A stretch of 64,000 nt of DNA, taken from Pedobacter africanus. GTDB taxonomy: Bacteria; Bacteroidota; Bacteroidia; Sphingobacteriales; Sphingobacteriaceae. Below, piece after piece: positions 1-8,876 of this stretch (positions are counted from its first letter, which is position 1; every line of letters begins with the position of its first letter). Where the stretch lies: positions 2,294,001 to 2,358,000 of the forward strand of contig NZ_FWXT01000001.1 of NCBI RefSeq assembly GCF_900176535.1, in the 5' to 3' direction. Under the pieces are notes generated by a model that was not told the DNA's origin, did no database searches, and was given only the letters and a program-made list of their open reading frames with translations. Made by a program: the position numbers and the translations under genes.

Positions 1-1587
1 TTGAATTAGCGCATGTATTACATCATTCAATGCATTTTCATGCTTCGGCTTTTCATGTTCGAACGCCTGGGGTATCGCGATAGTTAGTTTAGCCTTGATT
101 GTTTCAATAAGACATTCAATAGGTGGTTTAAGATGCATCCTCTCATCGATGTAGGCATTCAACGTATTTGCAATTTTAGGTTTGAGCGGATCTTGCAAAA
201 GCTGAATGTTTCTAATTGCGTTTAACACTTGACTAGTATGCGTTTTAAGCAGGTCGTAAATGCGCATCGCCTTTTCTGATGGTCTCTGCCCCTCTAAATA
301 TGGGATGATGTCAGTTAACGCCGCCAACATTTCATACTGAAAATTCATTTCAGTAAAATTATTGTACTTTACGATTGCCCTAATATAGTCATTCAAATGT
401 GTACGGGATTCTGGACTTGTGATGGGATCTTTCGCTATATCGATATCATAAATTGCATCAAAATCCTGTAAGTCAGATGCAAAAGCAGCTAATCTTCTAT
501 CAACGCATTGTGAGCATCCACCACAATGTGTTGCCTGAGAATTATTTTCAAAACTGAGAAATGTTTTTGTGCAAGAGATTGTTGAATTAATATAATTTAC
601 CTTACCCGCAGCCTTGATCTTGTTAAAGATATCTGTTTTTGTATTATAAAGAAATGGATGAACAATTGGTCGCTGTTCTTCGCCAACCGCGGAATAGAAG
701 TTTTCCAGTAATTTTAATGTTTGTGGGTGAGTTGTTCTGCTTGCACGAGCATTAACCAAATCAGCTCTTTTTGAAAAATTAAGGGATGTAACTCCATTTT
801 CAAATACATGAATTTCCTTTTCTGAGGCCAATGTTGACAGAGAATACGCAATTGCGGTATATAGAAATATTCGTGTACGTTGCGTTTCCTCAACAGCCCT
901 TTCTCCGTGAAGGTTACAATAGAAAGCAAAGTACTGGATCCTGCCTGGGAAATCAGTTTCAAGAAGTCGGTGTATACCTTTCTGGATTTTGGAGACACCG
1001 GTTGTATTGGAGCGATGACTAACTAGGATTAGATTTTTGTCAGTTGTAGTTAGGATTTCTAGGGCGCCAGCCAAAGAGTCCAAGCCACCAGAAAAAAGTC
1101 CAATAATAGAGTTCTCTCTCTTTTGTAACTGGATTGCCTCATGATCGTAAAGACTTTTTTGTCCAATATCAGCCCCCCCATCTTTGAAAATAAAAGAATA
1201 TCCTTGATCACCGGATACGAAAGTTAATGCATCAGACAAACGTTTTGTAATCTCTGGGTTTGACCAGAAAGAAACATCTCGAACTCTTATAATGAAATTT
1301 AATTGCCTTGACCAACTATGATATTCAAGGCTGTTATTGGCCCCACGCCCAATCATTCTGTCAGCCGCGTAAACGTATCCTGCAATCTCCAACAAATCTT
1401 TAATTCGATCCGGAAAATGACAATTTACCAGCTGAATGAAATGTGGTAGTTCAAGATTTATATTGTGTCCAGGATTAGATGGATCAATAATTAATCTATG
1501 GATATGGTTGGAGGCATATTTTTTCGTTTTGTGAGGAGAAGGACTAACTCCACCACATAAAACTATATGGCTGTTGGAGTTAATCAT
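1..1587 (-). CDS. QueC-like PP-loop ATPase with long N- and C-terminal extensions (partial, runs off left edge)
   Basis: The reading frame is open for 529 codons from ATG at 1587 to the window edge, so the C-terminus is missing. Residues 166-171 are SGGLDS, the PP-loop ATP-pyrophosphatase signature. Cys339 followed by Cys355, Cys358 and Cys361 (HCGGCSQCVDRR) matches the zinc site of QueC, the 7-cyano-7-deazaguanine synthase. A stand-alone QueC is about 220-240 residues and starts at the PP-loop; here about 160 residues precede it and at least 165 follow the zinc site. The start overlaps the stop of the upstream gene by 8 nt, implying translational coupling. No other queuosine genes are nearby, so a housekeeping role is unlikely. 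QueC-like proteins of this kind occur in type IV CBASS (Cap9) and Qat (QatC), where they are thought to ligate a deazaguanine to a partner protein. The family call is solid; the function is inferred. Confidence 0.85.
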   Translation of the reverse strand, partial: MINSNSHIVLCGGVSPSPHKTKKYASNHIHRLIIDPSNPGHNINLELPHFIQLVNCHFPDRIKDLLEIAGYVYAADRMIGRGANNSLEYHSWSRQLNFIIRVRDVSFWSNPEITKRLSDALTFVSGDQGYSFIFKDGGADIGQKSLYDHEAIQLQKRENSIIGLFSGGLDSLAGALEILTTTDKNLILVSHRSNTTGVSKIQKGIHRLLETDFPGRIQYFAFYCNLHGERAVEETQRTRIFLYTAIAYSLSTLASEKEIHVFENGVTSLNFSKRADLVNARASRTTHPQTLKLLENFYSAVGEEQRPIVHPFLYNTKTDIFNKIKAAGKVNYINSTISCTKTFLSFENNSQATHCGGCSQCVDRRLAAFASDLQDFDAIYDIDIAKDPITSPESRTHLNDYIRAIVKYNNFTEMNFQYEMLAALTDIIPYLEGQRPSEKAMRIYDLLKTHTSQVLNAIRNIQLLQDPLKPKIANTLNAYIDERMHLKPPIECLIETIKAKLTIAIPQAFEHEKPKHENALNDVIHALIQ

Positions 1588-2368
1588 ATTTTATTTCTTC
1601 TCTTATTAGTTCACTGTTTATTTTTTGAAAAGCAAAAGAAAGAAACCCTTTTATACGTTTGTTGCTAGGCAATTTCTCTTTTGCATATTTATTAAACCAT
1701 GCAGCGGCAAATGATTGAGTTATTTTTGAAGTTTCAAATGCATGCTTTGAAATTCTGTCAATATGGGTTTCTAAATTTTTATTAAATTGAGTTCTATCGT
1801 AAAGATTATCAATTCCAGAAGCAGCTTCTCGCTCTAAAAAATATTTTAAATATCGTTCGGTAAATTTCGAAAAGAATAATCTGGAAAGTTCACAAAAACC
1901 TGCACCATTAGAAGCCTGTTGCCAAATCTCCAAACCCGTATCATTAGAGTCAAATAAACTCTGCTGATTTGTCTGATGCGACCTAGCCCAGTCACTTATA
2001 GTTTCTATAATTGACTGGGTAGCAAATGACGAGTATTCTTTTGAATCCTCATTTTGAGAAATATAATTCTGAATACAAAATGCAAGATCATACAGATTAA
2101 AATTTTTCGGGAGAACAATACCTTCCTCTGCTAACCTGTCAAGCGCGTTATCTGATTTTGCGAAATGTGAAAGAGTTATTATGAATTTGAAAGCCCCGAA
2201 AACACCGGCATCAGTATTAATGTCTTGAAATCTTTTTCTAACGTTTTTTGTAGTCTGTGCAGCAATTTCTACAATTGTATCCTCGGCATCAGTATAATCA
2301 CTGATACTATTAACAATACTCTTCCAACGTTCACTTTTAGGTAAGGTACCGATACGTTCGTGACCCAT
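1580..2368 (-). CDS. Unknown 262-residue protein with MGHERIG N-terminus, partner of the QueC-like gene
   Basis: I do not recognise a named family. The protein begins MGHERIGTLPKSERW and the rest is rich in predicted helix, with no signal peptide, membrane segment or obvious catalytic motif. A central stretch around residues 145-190 (IWQQASNGAGFCELSRLFF, then FTERYLKYFLERE) looks like a packed helical core. Its last 8 nt overlap the start of the QueC-like gene, so the two are almost certainly made together. A Gly at position 2 would be exposed after Met removal, which is the type of N-terminus modified by QueC-like enzymes in type IV CBASS. It is AT-rich like the rest of the island. It could be a substrate, adaptor or effector; these cannot be told apart from sequence. 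Confidence 0.8.
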   Translation of the reverse strand: MGHERIGTLPKSERWKSIVNSISDYTDAEDTIVEIAAQTTKNVRKRFQDINTDAGVFGAFKFIITLSHFAKSDNALDRLAEEGIVLPKNFNLYDLAFCIQNYISQNEDSKEYSSFATQSIIETISDWARSHQTNQQSLFDSNDTGLEIWQQASNGAGFCELSRLFFSKFTERYLKYFLEREAASGIDNLYDRTQFNKNLETHIDRISKHAFETSKITQSFAAAWFNKYAKEKLPSNKRIKGFLSFAFQKINSELIREEIKYD

Positions 2369-2487
2369 ATATTTAAATATTAGCTAAGATAAATAAATAT
2401 AATCAGAAAGCACTTTAAATCTGAGAGTTAAAACTATTATATACCGGTTTGTATAATGCCTAAAGGATATATTTAGTGGTTTTTACA

Positions 2488-4518
2488 TTATAAATTTGCA
2501 ATGCTTGTCGTTATCAAAATTAATTCGGCGGGCGTCAACGAATTATTATTCTGTTGGCTAAATACTGTACCGGTTGCAGCACAAAATCGCGAAGGATTCA
2601 TCGCAGTATTTGCGCCAAATATATTTCTGAATCTTGTATAGCTTAGTATACAGGCAGCTTTAGCACGTGTAATTGCCACATAAAAAAGTCTCGCATTTTC
2701 TAAAATTAGACCCGGTGCGTTCTGAGCCGGTACGCTTGGAAAAATGGTTTCTTCCAGTCCAGGTATGAAAACGATTTTTGCACTAAGCCCTTTTGATGAG
2801 TGAAAGGACATGATGCGTATTTTATCGATTATCGCTACTGCGACTTGATTTTGAGGACCAGGGTTTACACGTGCATTGATTACAGTCAATATTTTGTCTT
2901 TTTCCTCTTGTGAATCTGTTTGCAAAAAATCTTTCAATTCCTCTAGGGTCATATCAACTGGAAGCCCAGCAATAAACCCCCTCCAATTAGTTACTTCTAC
3001 TTGGGTAAAATTGTTCAGAAATATTTGATCAATGTCGTTAGCTCTAAGGCCGATCGTATCAGTAAGATTCCAAGTCTGAAATACTGCGATGTTTGTAATT
3101 ACTTTATTAATAGCAGTAATTTCACGCCCTCCGAAGACCTGTGGAGGTAGTTGGTTATAAAATAAATCATGATAATTTAGATTGTTAGCAATGACTTTAT
3201 CTGCAATATTTCTGCATGTTCCTAAACCAATTCCTCTGGGGGTTCCTAACATGATTCTATGTGCAACATAGTCATTTTCATTACTTTTTATGCGTAATAA
3301 CGACTGTAGAAATCGTCCATGATCAGAATCCTTGAAATCTTCTCGTTGATTAGCATCATAACCAATGTTAAGAGCGTCCAATGCATTTGTAATTGCACTT
3401 AGCTGCAGTCTCCTATTACTAATTAGAATCATTATTTCCTTTGGAGGAATACCACTATTAATTAATTGTTGGCATGACAGCGCTATGTACCTTGCTTCCT
3501 GAACTGGACTATTAAAAGCATTTGATTGTGTAAATCCATTATTTATTGGGTTGGATGCGGTATAAACTGAAGTCAACTGTTTGGGAATTCTATTCGGAGC
3601 AGGATAATTTAGGATAACGTTTTGAGCTGCGGTTAAAATAGAAGGTGTACATCTAAAACAATGATTTAACACGTGATTGGTTGACGCAGGATAAACGTTG
3701 GTGAAATTCTGAATTCCTTGAGGAAAGGCAAATCGAAATGAATATACACTCTGGTCATCATCACCTGAAATAAACACATTGACACCCCGAATAATCAGGG
3801 CGTTAATAAACTCAAAATCACAAGGATTAAGATCTTGAACTTCGTCAACAATTAGATGTCGGACTCCCAGTATTGCGACAGGATCAATAAGCCCTGATTG
3901 AATTTGAGTGACACAAGTCCTTACCATTTCACCCGGCAAAACGCAAGAATAGGTTTGTGTGCGCGGTCCATAAAACCCATTAAATGATGCCCGATCCGCT
4001 TGTGTTACAGGGACTGCCAGTACTGGAAGGTTTGCCGGATTCCACACACCGGTACTCCAAAATGCCTCATGGTCTCTTCTTATATCGCCGCTTCTAGTAG
4101 GAGTGATATTTGCCGAGTTGGAAAACTCCGCATCAAAGACATTACTCAATTCCCAGTCATCCATAATAGCAGGTTCAGTGGGGTACAAGGCCAGGTTTCC
4201 TGTTTGTCTCAGCATATATAGCGCAAGAGCGTGCAATGTTGAGATTTTTACATCAGTTACGTTACCTTGATTATGATTTGCACAGTAACTATATATTCTA
4301 TCTTTTAGATCTTTAGCAGCAGCCCTAGTAAAAGACACTGCGATTATTGATTCTGGATGAATGTTTTGACTTGAGAGAAGCCAATGCACTCTTCTTTCAA
4401 TAACAAATGACTTTCCTGTTCCAGGCCCTGCAACCAAGCGAATTGTTGGGGCTAGATCTTGTGCTGCTGCATCTTGAATTAAATTGGCGTTTTGAATTTG
4501 TTGTGGCGTTATCGGCAT
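2488..4518 (-). CDS. UvrD/Rep-type superfamily 1 DNA helicase
   Basis: This is a 676-residue SF1A helicase with all core motifs. Walker A GPGTGKS is at residues 31-37, motif Ia VSFTRAAAKD at 61-70, Walker B DEVQD at 225-229 and motif III GDDDQSVYSFR at 252-262. Motif V (FHSSKGL) and motif VI (YVAITRAK) lie near residues 575 and 620. It should be a 3'-5' ATP-driven DNA translocase or helicase. I see no fused nuclease domain. It is somewhat shorter than housekeeping UvrD (about 720-770) and its neighbours are not repair genes. It lies 119 nt upstream of the MGHERIG gene on the same strand, so it may belong to the same system. UvrD-like helicases recur in defence systems such as Gabija, but no GajA partner is present. 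Confidence 0.88.
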   Translation of the reverse strand: MPITPQQIQNANLIQDAAAQDLAPTIRLVAGPGTGKSFVIERRVHWLLSSQNIHPESIIAVSFTRAAAKDLKDRIYSYCANHNQGNVTDVKISTLHALALYMLRQTGNLALYPTEPAIMDDWELSNVFDAEFSNSANITPTRSGDIRRDHEAFWSTGVWNPANLPVLAVPVTQADRASFNGFYGPRTQTYSCVLPGEMVRTCVTQIQSGLIDPVAILGVRHLIVDEVQDLNPCDFEFINALIIRGVNVFISGDDDQSVYSFRFAFPQGIQNFTNVYPASTNHVLNHCFRCTPSILTAAQNVILNYPAPNRIPKQLTSVYTASNPINNGFTQSNAFNSPVQEARYIALSCQQLINSGIPPKEIMILISNRRLQLSAITNALDALNIGYDANQREDFKDSDHGRFLQSLLRIKSNENDYVAHRIMLGTPRGIGLGTCRNIADKVIANNLNYHDLFYNQLPPQVFGGREITAINKVITNIAVFQTWNLTDTIGLRANDIDQIFLNNFTQVEVTNWRGFIAGLPVDMTLEELKDFLQTDSQEEKDKILTVINARVNPGPQNQVAVAIIDKIRIMSFHSSKGLSAKIVFIPGLEETIFPSVPAQNAPGLILENARLFYVAITRAKAACILSYTRFRNIFGANTAMNPSRFCAATGTVFSQQNNNSLTPAELILITTSIANL

Positions 4519-4654
4519 ACTGAGAGGTTAATAAATTTGAAACACTTTATACGAATATAATACTTTGTCATTTAATATTCACTAATAATGCACGGTATAA
4601 ATTGTTCTCCATAATTGAATATGATTCTACTTTTATGGAAACTACTATATAATT

Positions 4655-4677
4655 ACATCCTTTAACAGAAAGGATGT
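4655..4677 (+). promoter_or_regulatory. Hairpin covering the ribosome-binding site of the serine recombinase
   Basis: A perfect 9-bp inverted repeat, ACATCCTTT, 5-nt loop, AAAGGATGT, ends 3 nt before the ATG at 4681. Its right arm contains the AAAGGA Shine-Dalgarno-like sequence. In mRNA the stem would hide the ribosome-binding site, which suggests translational control of the recombinase. It could instead be a protein-binding palindrome. Confidence 0.55.
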
Positions 4678-4680
4678 TGA

Positions 4681-6336
4681 ATGCAAGCGGCATATCTATA
4701 TATCCGTGTCAGCACAGATGAGCAGGCTTTAAAAGGCTACTCCCAACGAACACAATTGGATCGCTTGACAAGATTTTGCCTTGCTCGCAACATCAGCGTT
4801 TGGGATATTGTTTTTGAAGATCACTCGGCAAAGTCTTTCAACCGGCCAGCATGGTGTTCCATGATGACAAGAATAAGACGTAATAAACGATCACGCCCTG
4901 GCTTGCTCCTATTTACCAAATGGGATAGATTCAGCAGAAACACGGGAGATGCTTACTACATGATCTCGCAGCTTCGCAACTTGGGGATACAGCCACAGGC
5001 AATTGATCAGGAGCTCGATCTCTCTATTCCCGAGAACAAGATAATACTTGGCGTTTACCTTGCCACATCCGAAGCAGAAAACGATCGACGATCACTCAAT
5101 GTGAGACAAGGAATCCATAAGGCGAAACAAGAAGGCCGCTGGACCGCGCACGTACCATTAGGATATAAAAGTCTAATAGCTCCGGACAGGAAACGGGAGA
5201 TCATTCCGAAGGAACCGGAGGCGACATTTATCAGAAGGGCTTTCAACCTGGTAGCTGAAAACCACGACAATATAAACTCGATCTACACCGGAATTACCCT
5301 TAATGGCCTAAAGTGCAGCCGTTCAAACTTCCGACGTTTGCTCAGAAATCCATTTTATTATGGTAGAATAGTAGTGCCGGCATTCGAAAATGAATCTTCC
5401 ACATTGGTACAAGGACTGCATACACCTTTAATAACTGAATCTTTATTTTTTAGAGTACAAGAGGTTATCCAGAAGGCTCGAATGAATCAACCGATACATC
5501 ATTTAAGGGCCAACGACCCACTATTTCTGCGTGGCTTTCTATTATGTCCTCTTTGCAGCAAAATGCTTACCGGTAGTGCATCTCGGGGAAAGAAGGGTAA
5601 ACGTTATCATTATTATCATTGCAGCTATCCATGCGGCTTCCGTACAAGGGCCGATGGAATTAACCAACTTTTTATTCAGGAATTCGAGAAGTTGAGATTG
5701 GGACAAAAGTATCTTGATGTTTATGAGGACGTACTCAAGCATATCGGTAAAGACTCTTATAATATTGTAGCAGTTACAGAAAAGAGTATTTCTATAGCTA
5801 TCGACAAGCTGATCGACAGGTTAGTTAAGGCAAAAGAATTATTACTCATTGGCGAGATCGAAGATGAAGACTATATACTCATAAAAAAAGATTGTGAGAG
5901 TAAGATTCATATGCTCGGAGCTGACCTCCAGCGTGCGGAGATAATCTCAAAAAAAAACTCTGATTCTCTAAAAAAAGAGAAACTTAAACTATCCAGATTT
6001 GGCAGAACTTTTTCCTTAATGGAATGCTTTGATAAAAGAAAGCTGATGAATATAATGTTATATCCCGTTATCTTACCAAAGATTGAATTTGAACTAGGAA
6101 CAATGATTAATGCCGATGTCGGTATCCTGTTTGAACTAGATTGCCTGACTCAGAAAGCACCCGAAAAAACAATGTATTACGAAGAATCTATGGATCCGGC
6201 TTTCTATACCCAAACAATTATAAAACTAGAAGACATTATTCACGGAGGTAAATTGAAATTAGGAGATGCGACAGCTAGCAGGATTTTATATTTTCTCTCT
6301 GTTTTCGCTAAAGTTGTTAGTAAAACTACCGTATAG
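4681..6336 (+). CDS. Large serine recombinase (site-specific integrase)
   Basis: The 551-residue protein has the layout of large serine integrases. The N-terminal resolvase domain (about 1-150) starts AAYLYIRVSTDEQ with the nucleophile at Ser11 and contains FTKWDRFSRN. A recombinase DNA-binding domain (about 155-270) includes PLGYK and RRLLRNPFYYG. A zinc-ribbon (about 280-325) has CPLCSK with later paired cysteines, and a coiled-coil region follows. It catalyses att x att recombination for integration or excision of a mobile element. It is divergent from the helicase, with 162 nt between them. It is the likely mobility gene of the island, which ends near the tRNA-Asp gene. All key domains appear intact. 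Confidence 0.93.
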   Translation: MQAAYLYIRVSTDEQALKGYSQRTQLDRLTRFCLARNISVWDIVFEDHSAKSFNRPAWCSMMTRIRRNKRSRPGLLLFTKWDRFSRNTGDAYYMISQLRNLGIQPQAIDQELDLSIPENKIILGVYLATSEAENDRRSLNVRQGIHKAKQEGRWTAHVPLGYKSLIAPDRKREIIPKEPEATFIRRAFNLVAENHDNINSIYTGITLNGLKCSRSNFRRLLRNPFYYGRIVVPAFENESSTLVQGLHTPLITESLFFRVQEVIQKARMNQPIHHLRANDPLFLRGFLLCPLCSKMLTGSASRGKKGKRYHYYHCSYPCGFRTRADGINQLFIQEFEKLRLGQKYLDVYEDVLKHIGKDSYNIVAVTEKSISIAIDKLIDRLVKAKELLLIGEIEDEDYILIKKDCESKIHMLGADLQRAEIISKKNSDSLKKEKLKLSRFGRTFSLMECFDKRKLMNIMLYPVILPKIEFELGTMINADVGILFELDCLTQKAPEKTMYYEESMDPAFYTQTIIKLEDIIHGGKLKLGDATASRILYFLSVFAKVVSKTTV

Positions 6337-6592
6337 ATTCTTATTCAAATATAAAAATGGATGCTTAAATGCAATTTAAGCAGGTTCGAGTACCGTTCGC
6401 TCTCAACACATTTTAGGAAAAGGACATCTATAGATGCATTAAATAAAAACATAAAAAGCTAATATTTAGATGATTACAAACGGCCAGATTTTATCCGCGC
6501 ATTAGTTTGATTCTGAATTAATGACGATGTAAAAATATATCGAACTCGTCTAGCGCATTGTAACTATCTAAAAATCAGAATAATGCCAAACA
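6337..6592. other. AT-rich intergenic region at the right end of the island
   Basis: No credible coding sequence is seen here. The stretch is AT-rich and separates the recombinase from the tRNA-Asp terminator. The only notable content is the tRNA-like fragment at 6380-6405, described separately. The boundary between island and core chromosome probably lies here, but no clear direct repeat can be matched because the left end of the island is outside the window. Confidence 0.5.
6380..6405 (+). repeat. Degenerate tRNA 3'-end-like fragment (possible att remnant)
   Basis: The sequence GCAGGTTCGAGT followed by ACCGTTCGCTCTCA resembles the T-arm and acceptor 3' strand of a tRNA or tmRNA. By eye, 20 of the first 25 bases match the corresponding part of the tRNA-Asp gene at 6637-6710, but in inverted orientation. 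It does not fold into a clean T-arm. Such fragments are often left by integrative elements that use tRNA genes. The call is tentative. Confidence 0.3.
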
Positions 6593-6635
6593 AAAAAGCG
6601 AAAATCTATTCAATTTTGAACAAATTTTCGCTTTT
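6593..6635 (-). terminator. Rho-independent terminator of tRNA-Asp
   Basis: An inverted repeat pairs AAAAGCGAAAAT with ATTTTCGCTTTT across an 18-20 nt loop. On the minus strand the stem ends in a T-run. It starts directly after the 3' end of the tRNA gene. Confidence 0.65.
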
Positions 6636-6636
6636 G

Positions 6637-6710
6637 CGGACCGGACGGGACTCGAACCCGCGACCTCCGCCGTGACAGGGCGGCATTCTAACCAGCTGAA
6701 CTACCGGTCC
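6637..6710 (-). tRNA. tRNA-Asp (anticodon GTC)
   Basis: The minus strand reads as a complete 74-nt cloverleaf. The acceptor stem is GGACCGG paired with CCGGTCC, with G as discriminator. The D-arm is GTTCAGCTGGTTAGAAT, the anticodon loop is CTGTCAC with GTC, and the T-arm is GCGGG-TTCGAGT-CCCGT. The 3' CCA is not encoded. It marks the junction between the core genes and the recombinase island. Confidence 0.96.
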
Positions 6711-6807
6711 GTTTTTCCCGTTTCTGTATCGTTGTTTCGTTTCGGGATTGCAAATATAGGGTGTTTATTTAACTTTGCAACATTTATTTTAAAATAATTG
6801 CAAGTCC

Positions 6808-7881
6808 TTAAATTACAGCACCTTCTTTTAACTTCTCTGCATTCTCTGCGAACTGTAACGCATCTATCAGTTCCTGCACCCCGCCATCCATAATGCCGTT
6901 CAGGTTATAAAGTGTCAATCCAATGCGGTGATCGGTAACCCTTCCCTGCGGATAGTTATAGGTACGGATCTTTGCAGAGCGGTCACCGGTAGATACCATG
7001 GTTTTACGTTTTGCAGCGATGTCACCATTTTTCTTCTGCAGTTCTATATCATAAAGCTTACTCCTCAGCATCTCCATGGCGATGATCCTGTTGCCCAGCT
7101 GCGAGCGCTCTTTCTGGCAAACCACCACAATACCCGAAGGCCTGTGGGTAAGCTGCACTTTAGTTTCCACTTTATTTACATTCTGCCCACCTGCACCACC
7201 AGAACGTGAAGTCTGCAGGTCAATATCGGCTGGGTTGATGTACAGGTCAATCTCTTCTGCTTCCGGCAATACCGCTACCGATGCTGCCGAGGTATGCACA
7301 CGGCCCTGGGTTTCTGTGTCAGGCACGCGTTGTACCCGGTGTACACCAGATTCGTATTTGAGCTGCCCGTATACATCGTCGCCGCTTACTTTAAGGATTA
7401 CCTCTTTGTAACCGCCGGCAGTACCTTCAGTTACATCAATGGTTTCTACAGTCCAACCTTTCTGCTCAAAGAAACGGCTATACATCCGGTAAAGGTCGCC
7501 GGCAAATAGTGCAGCTTCATCACCACCTGTTCCGCCTCTGATCTCGAATACCGCATTTTTTGCATCCTCCGGATCTTTAGGGATCAGCATCAGACGAACC
7601 CTTTCTTCCATTTCTTCCTGCTGTTTCAGCAGCAGTTCCAGTTCCTCTTTCGCCATCTCACGCAATTCAGCATCCTTTTCATTTACCAGGATGTCTTTAT
7701 TCGCGTCGATGTTACTCATTACATTTTTGTAAACTTTATATTCCTCTACAATCTTCCCCAAATCCTTGTACTCCTTGTTTAAAGCTGCAAAACGCTTCAT
7801 GTCCTGCACGGTATCAGGGTTACTCAGCTGCTCTTCAACATCTTCCCAACGCAGTTTAATGGCTTCTAATTTATCTAACAT
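6808..7881 (-). CDS. prfA: Peptide chain release factor 1
   Basis: This class I release factor recognises UAA and UAG and triggers peptidyl-tRNA hydrolysis on the ribosome. The catalytic GGQ motif is in SGGAGGQNVNKVET and is followed by the conserved LTHRPSGIVV. The N-terminal helical domain starts MLDKLEAIKLRWEDVE. I chose ATG at 7881 (357 residues) because it gives the usual family length; an 18-residue upstream extension from 7935 is not family-like. It lies downstream of lpxH on the same strand with about 120 nt between. Confidence 0.96.
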   Translation of the reverse strand: MLDKLEAIKLRWEDVEEQLSNPDTVQDMKRFAALNKEYKDLGKIVEEYKVYKNVMSNIDANKDILVNEKDAELREMAKEELELLLKQQEEMEERVRLMLIPKDPEDAKNAVFEIRGGTGGDEAALFAGDLYRMYSRFFEQKGWTVETIDVTEGTAGGYKEVILKVSGDDVYGQLKYESGVHRVQRVPDTETQGRVHTSAASVAVLPEAEEIDLYINPADIDLQTSRSGGAGGQNVNKVETKVQLTHRPSGIVVVCQKERSQLGNRIIAMEMLRSKLYDIELQKKNGDIAAKRKTMVSTGDRSAKIRTYNYPQGRVTDHRIGLTLYNLNGIMDGGVQELIDALQFAENAEKLKEGAVI

Positions 7882-8000
7882 ATGCTTTCTTTCAGAAAAT
7901 ATTTCATGCTGCCTGGCCAAAAAAATCAGCATCATTCCAGGATCTGATCTGGCCCGGGCAGGCGGTTTTTATTTCGGACAACAAAAATAGGCTTTTTCGT

Positions 8001-8747
8001 TTAATTTTTTTCGAAGTAATTCAGACTTAAATCATTGCCATCGAATACCGCGTAGGAGTTGAAGTTGATCCATTCCCCAATATTGATGTATTTACTTTTA
8101 CTATCCAGATCAATACTCAAAGGCAGGTGCCGGTGGCCAAAAATAAAATAATCGTAATGCTGTTCTTGCAGCAATTCCCTGGCATATACCGCAAGCCACT
8201 CTTTTTCTACACTTTCAAACACCTCTTCCTTGCTACTTGCAAGCCTGCTTTTGCCCGACCACCAGGTGGCAATGCCCAATCCGATACGCGGCGGCACCAA
8301 CGCAAACAGCCACTGGCAAACCGGGTTCCTGAAAATCTTTCTTAATATTTTATACTTATTATCGCCCGGGCCTAAACCGTCACCATGATGTAAAAAGAAG
8401 CGTTTTCCCGACCTTTCCATTACCATTTCATCGCTCACAATTTCAATACCCATCTCCTCTGTGAAATAGGTTTTAACCCACATATCATGGTTACCCTTAA
8501 AGAAATAAATCTTTATTCCGGCATCTGTCATCGCGGCCAGCTTACCCTGCAGCCTAATGAAACCTTTGGGCACAACCGTACGGTATTCAAACCAGAAGTC
8601 AAAGGTATCGCCCATCAAAAACAACTCACTACAGGTTGATTCTATGGAATTTAACCACCTTACAATACGATCTTCCCGCAACCTGCTTTCGGCATGATCA
8701 GGCGAACCAAGATGAAAATCTGAAGCGAAATAAATGTTCTTTTTCAT
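8001..8747 (-). CDS. lpxH: UDP-2,3-diacylglucosamine diphosphatase (lipid A synthesis)
   Basis: This metallophosphoesterase of 248 residues cleaves UDP-2,3-diacylglucosamine to lipid X at the inner membrane during lipid A synthesis. The metal-binding motifs are in order: SDFHLG near the N-terminus, MGDTFDFW, KGNHDMW, HHGDGLGPGD and FGHRHLP. It is the longer Bacteroidota form of the LpxH family. A different UDP-sugar phosphoesterase is possible, but motifs and length fit LpxH best. Confidence 0.85.
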   Translation of the reverse strand: MKKNIYFASDFHLGSPDHAESRLREDRIVRWLNSIESTCSELFLMGDTFDFWFEYRTVVPKGFIRLQGKLAAMTDAGIKIYFFKGNHDMWVKTYFTEEMGIEIVSDEMVMERSGKRFFLHHGDGLGPGDNKYKILRKIFRNPVCQWLFALVPPRIGLGIATWWSGKSRLASSKEEVFESVEKEWLAVYARELLQEQHYDYFIFGHRHLPLSIDLDSKSKYINIGEWINFNSYAVFDGNDLSLNYFEKN

Positions 8748-8876
8748 GAATACCTGGCAAAGATAAAGAATATTATGGGCCCTTCAGTTTAAATAAATCC
8801 TACAGGCTTTATAGATTTTATAAAATAGAATCGTTATTGATAACAAAAGTTCGTAAATTCGCACAAATTTTAAACT

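Noticed and set aside
714..1022. Short frames on both strands at 714-998 and 831-1022
   Set aside because: They lie in other frames of the QueC-like gene, whose own frame is open to the window edge.
1..4518. Known systems: type IV CBASS, Qat, Gabija or queuosine synthesis
   Set aside because: No CD-NTase, TGT-like, KAP ATPase, TatD, GajA or queDEF gene is visible in the window. Genes left of position 1 could change this.
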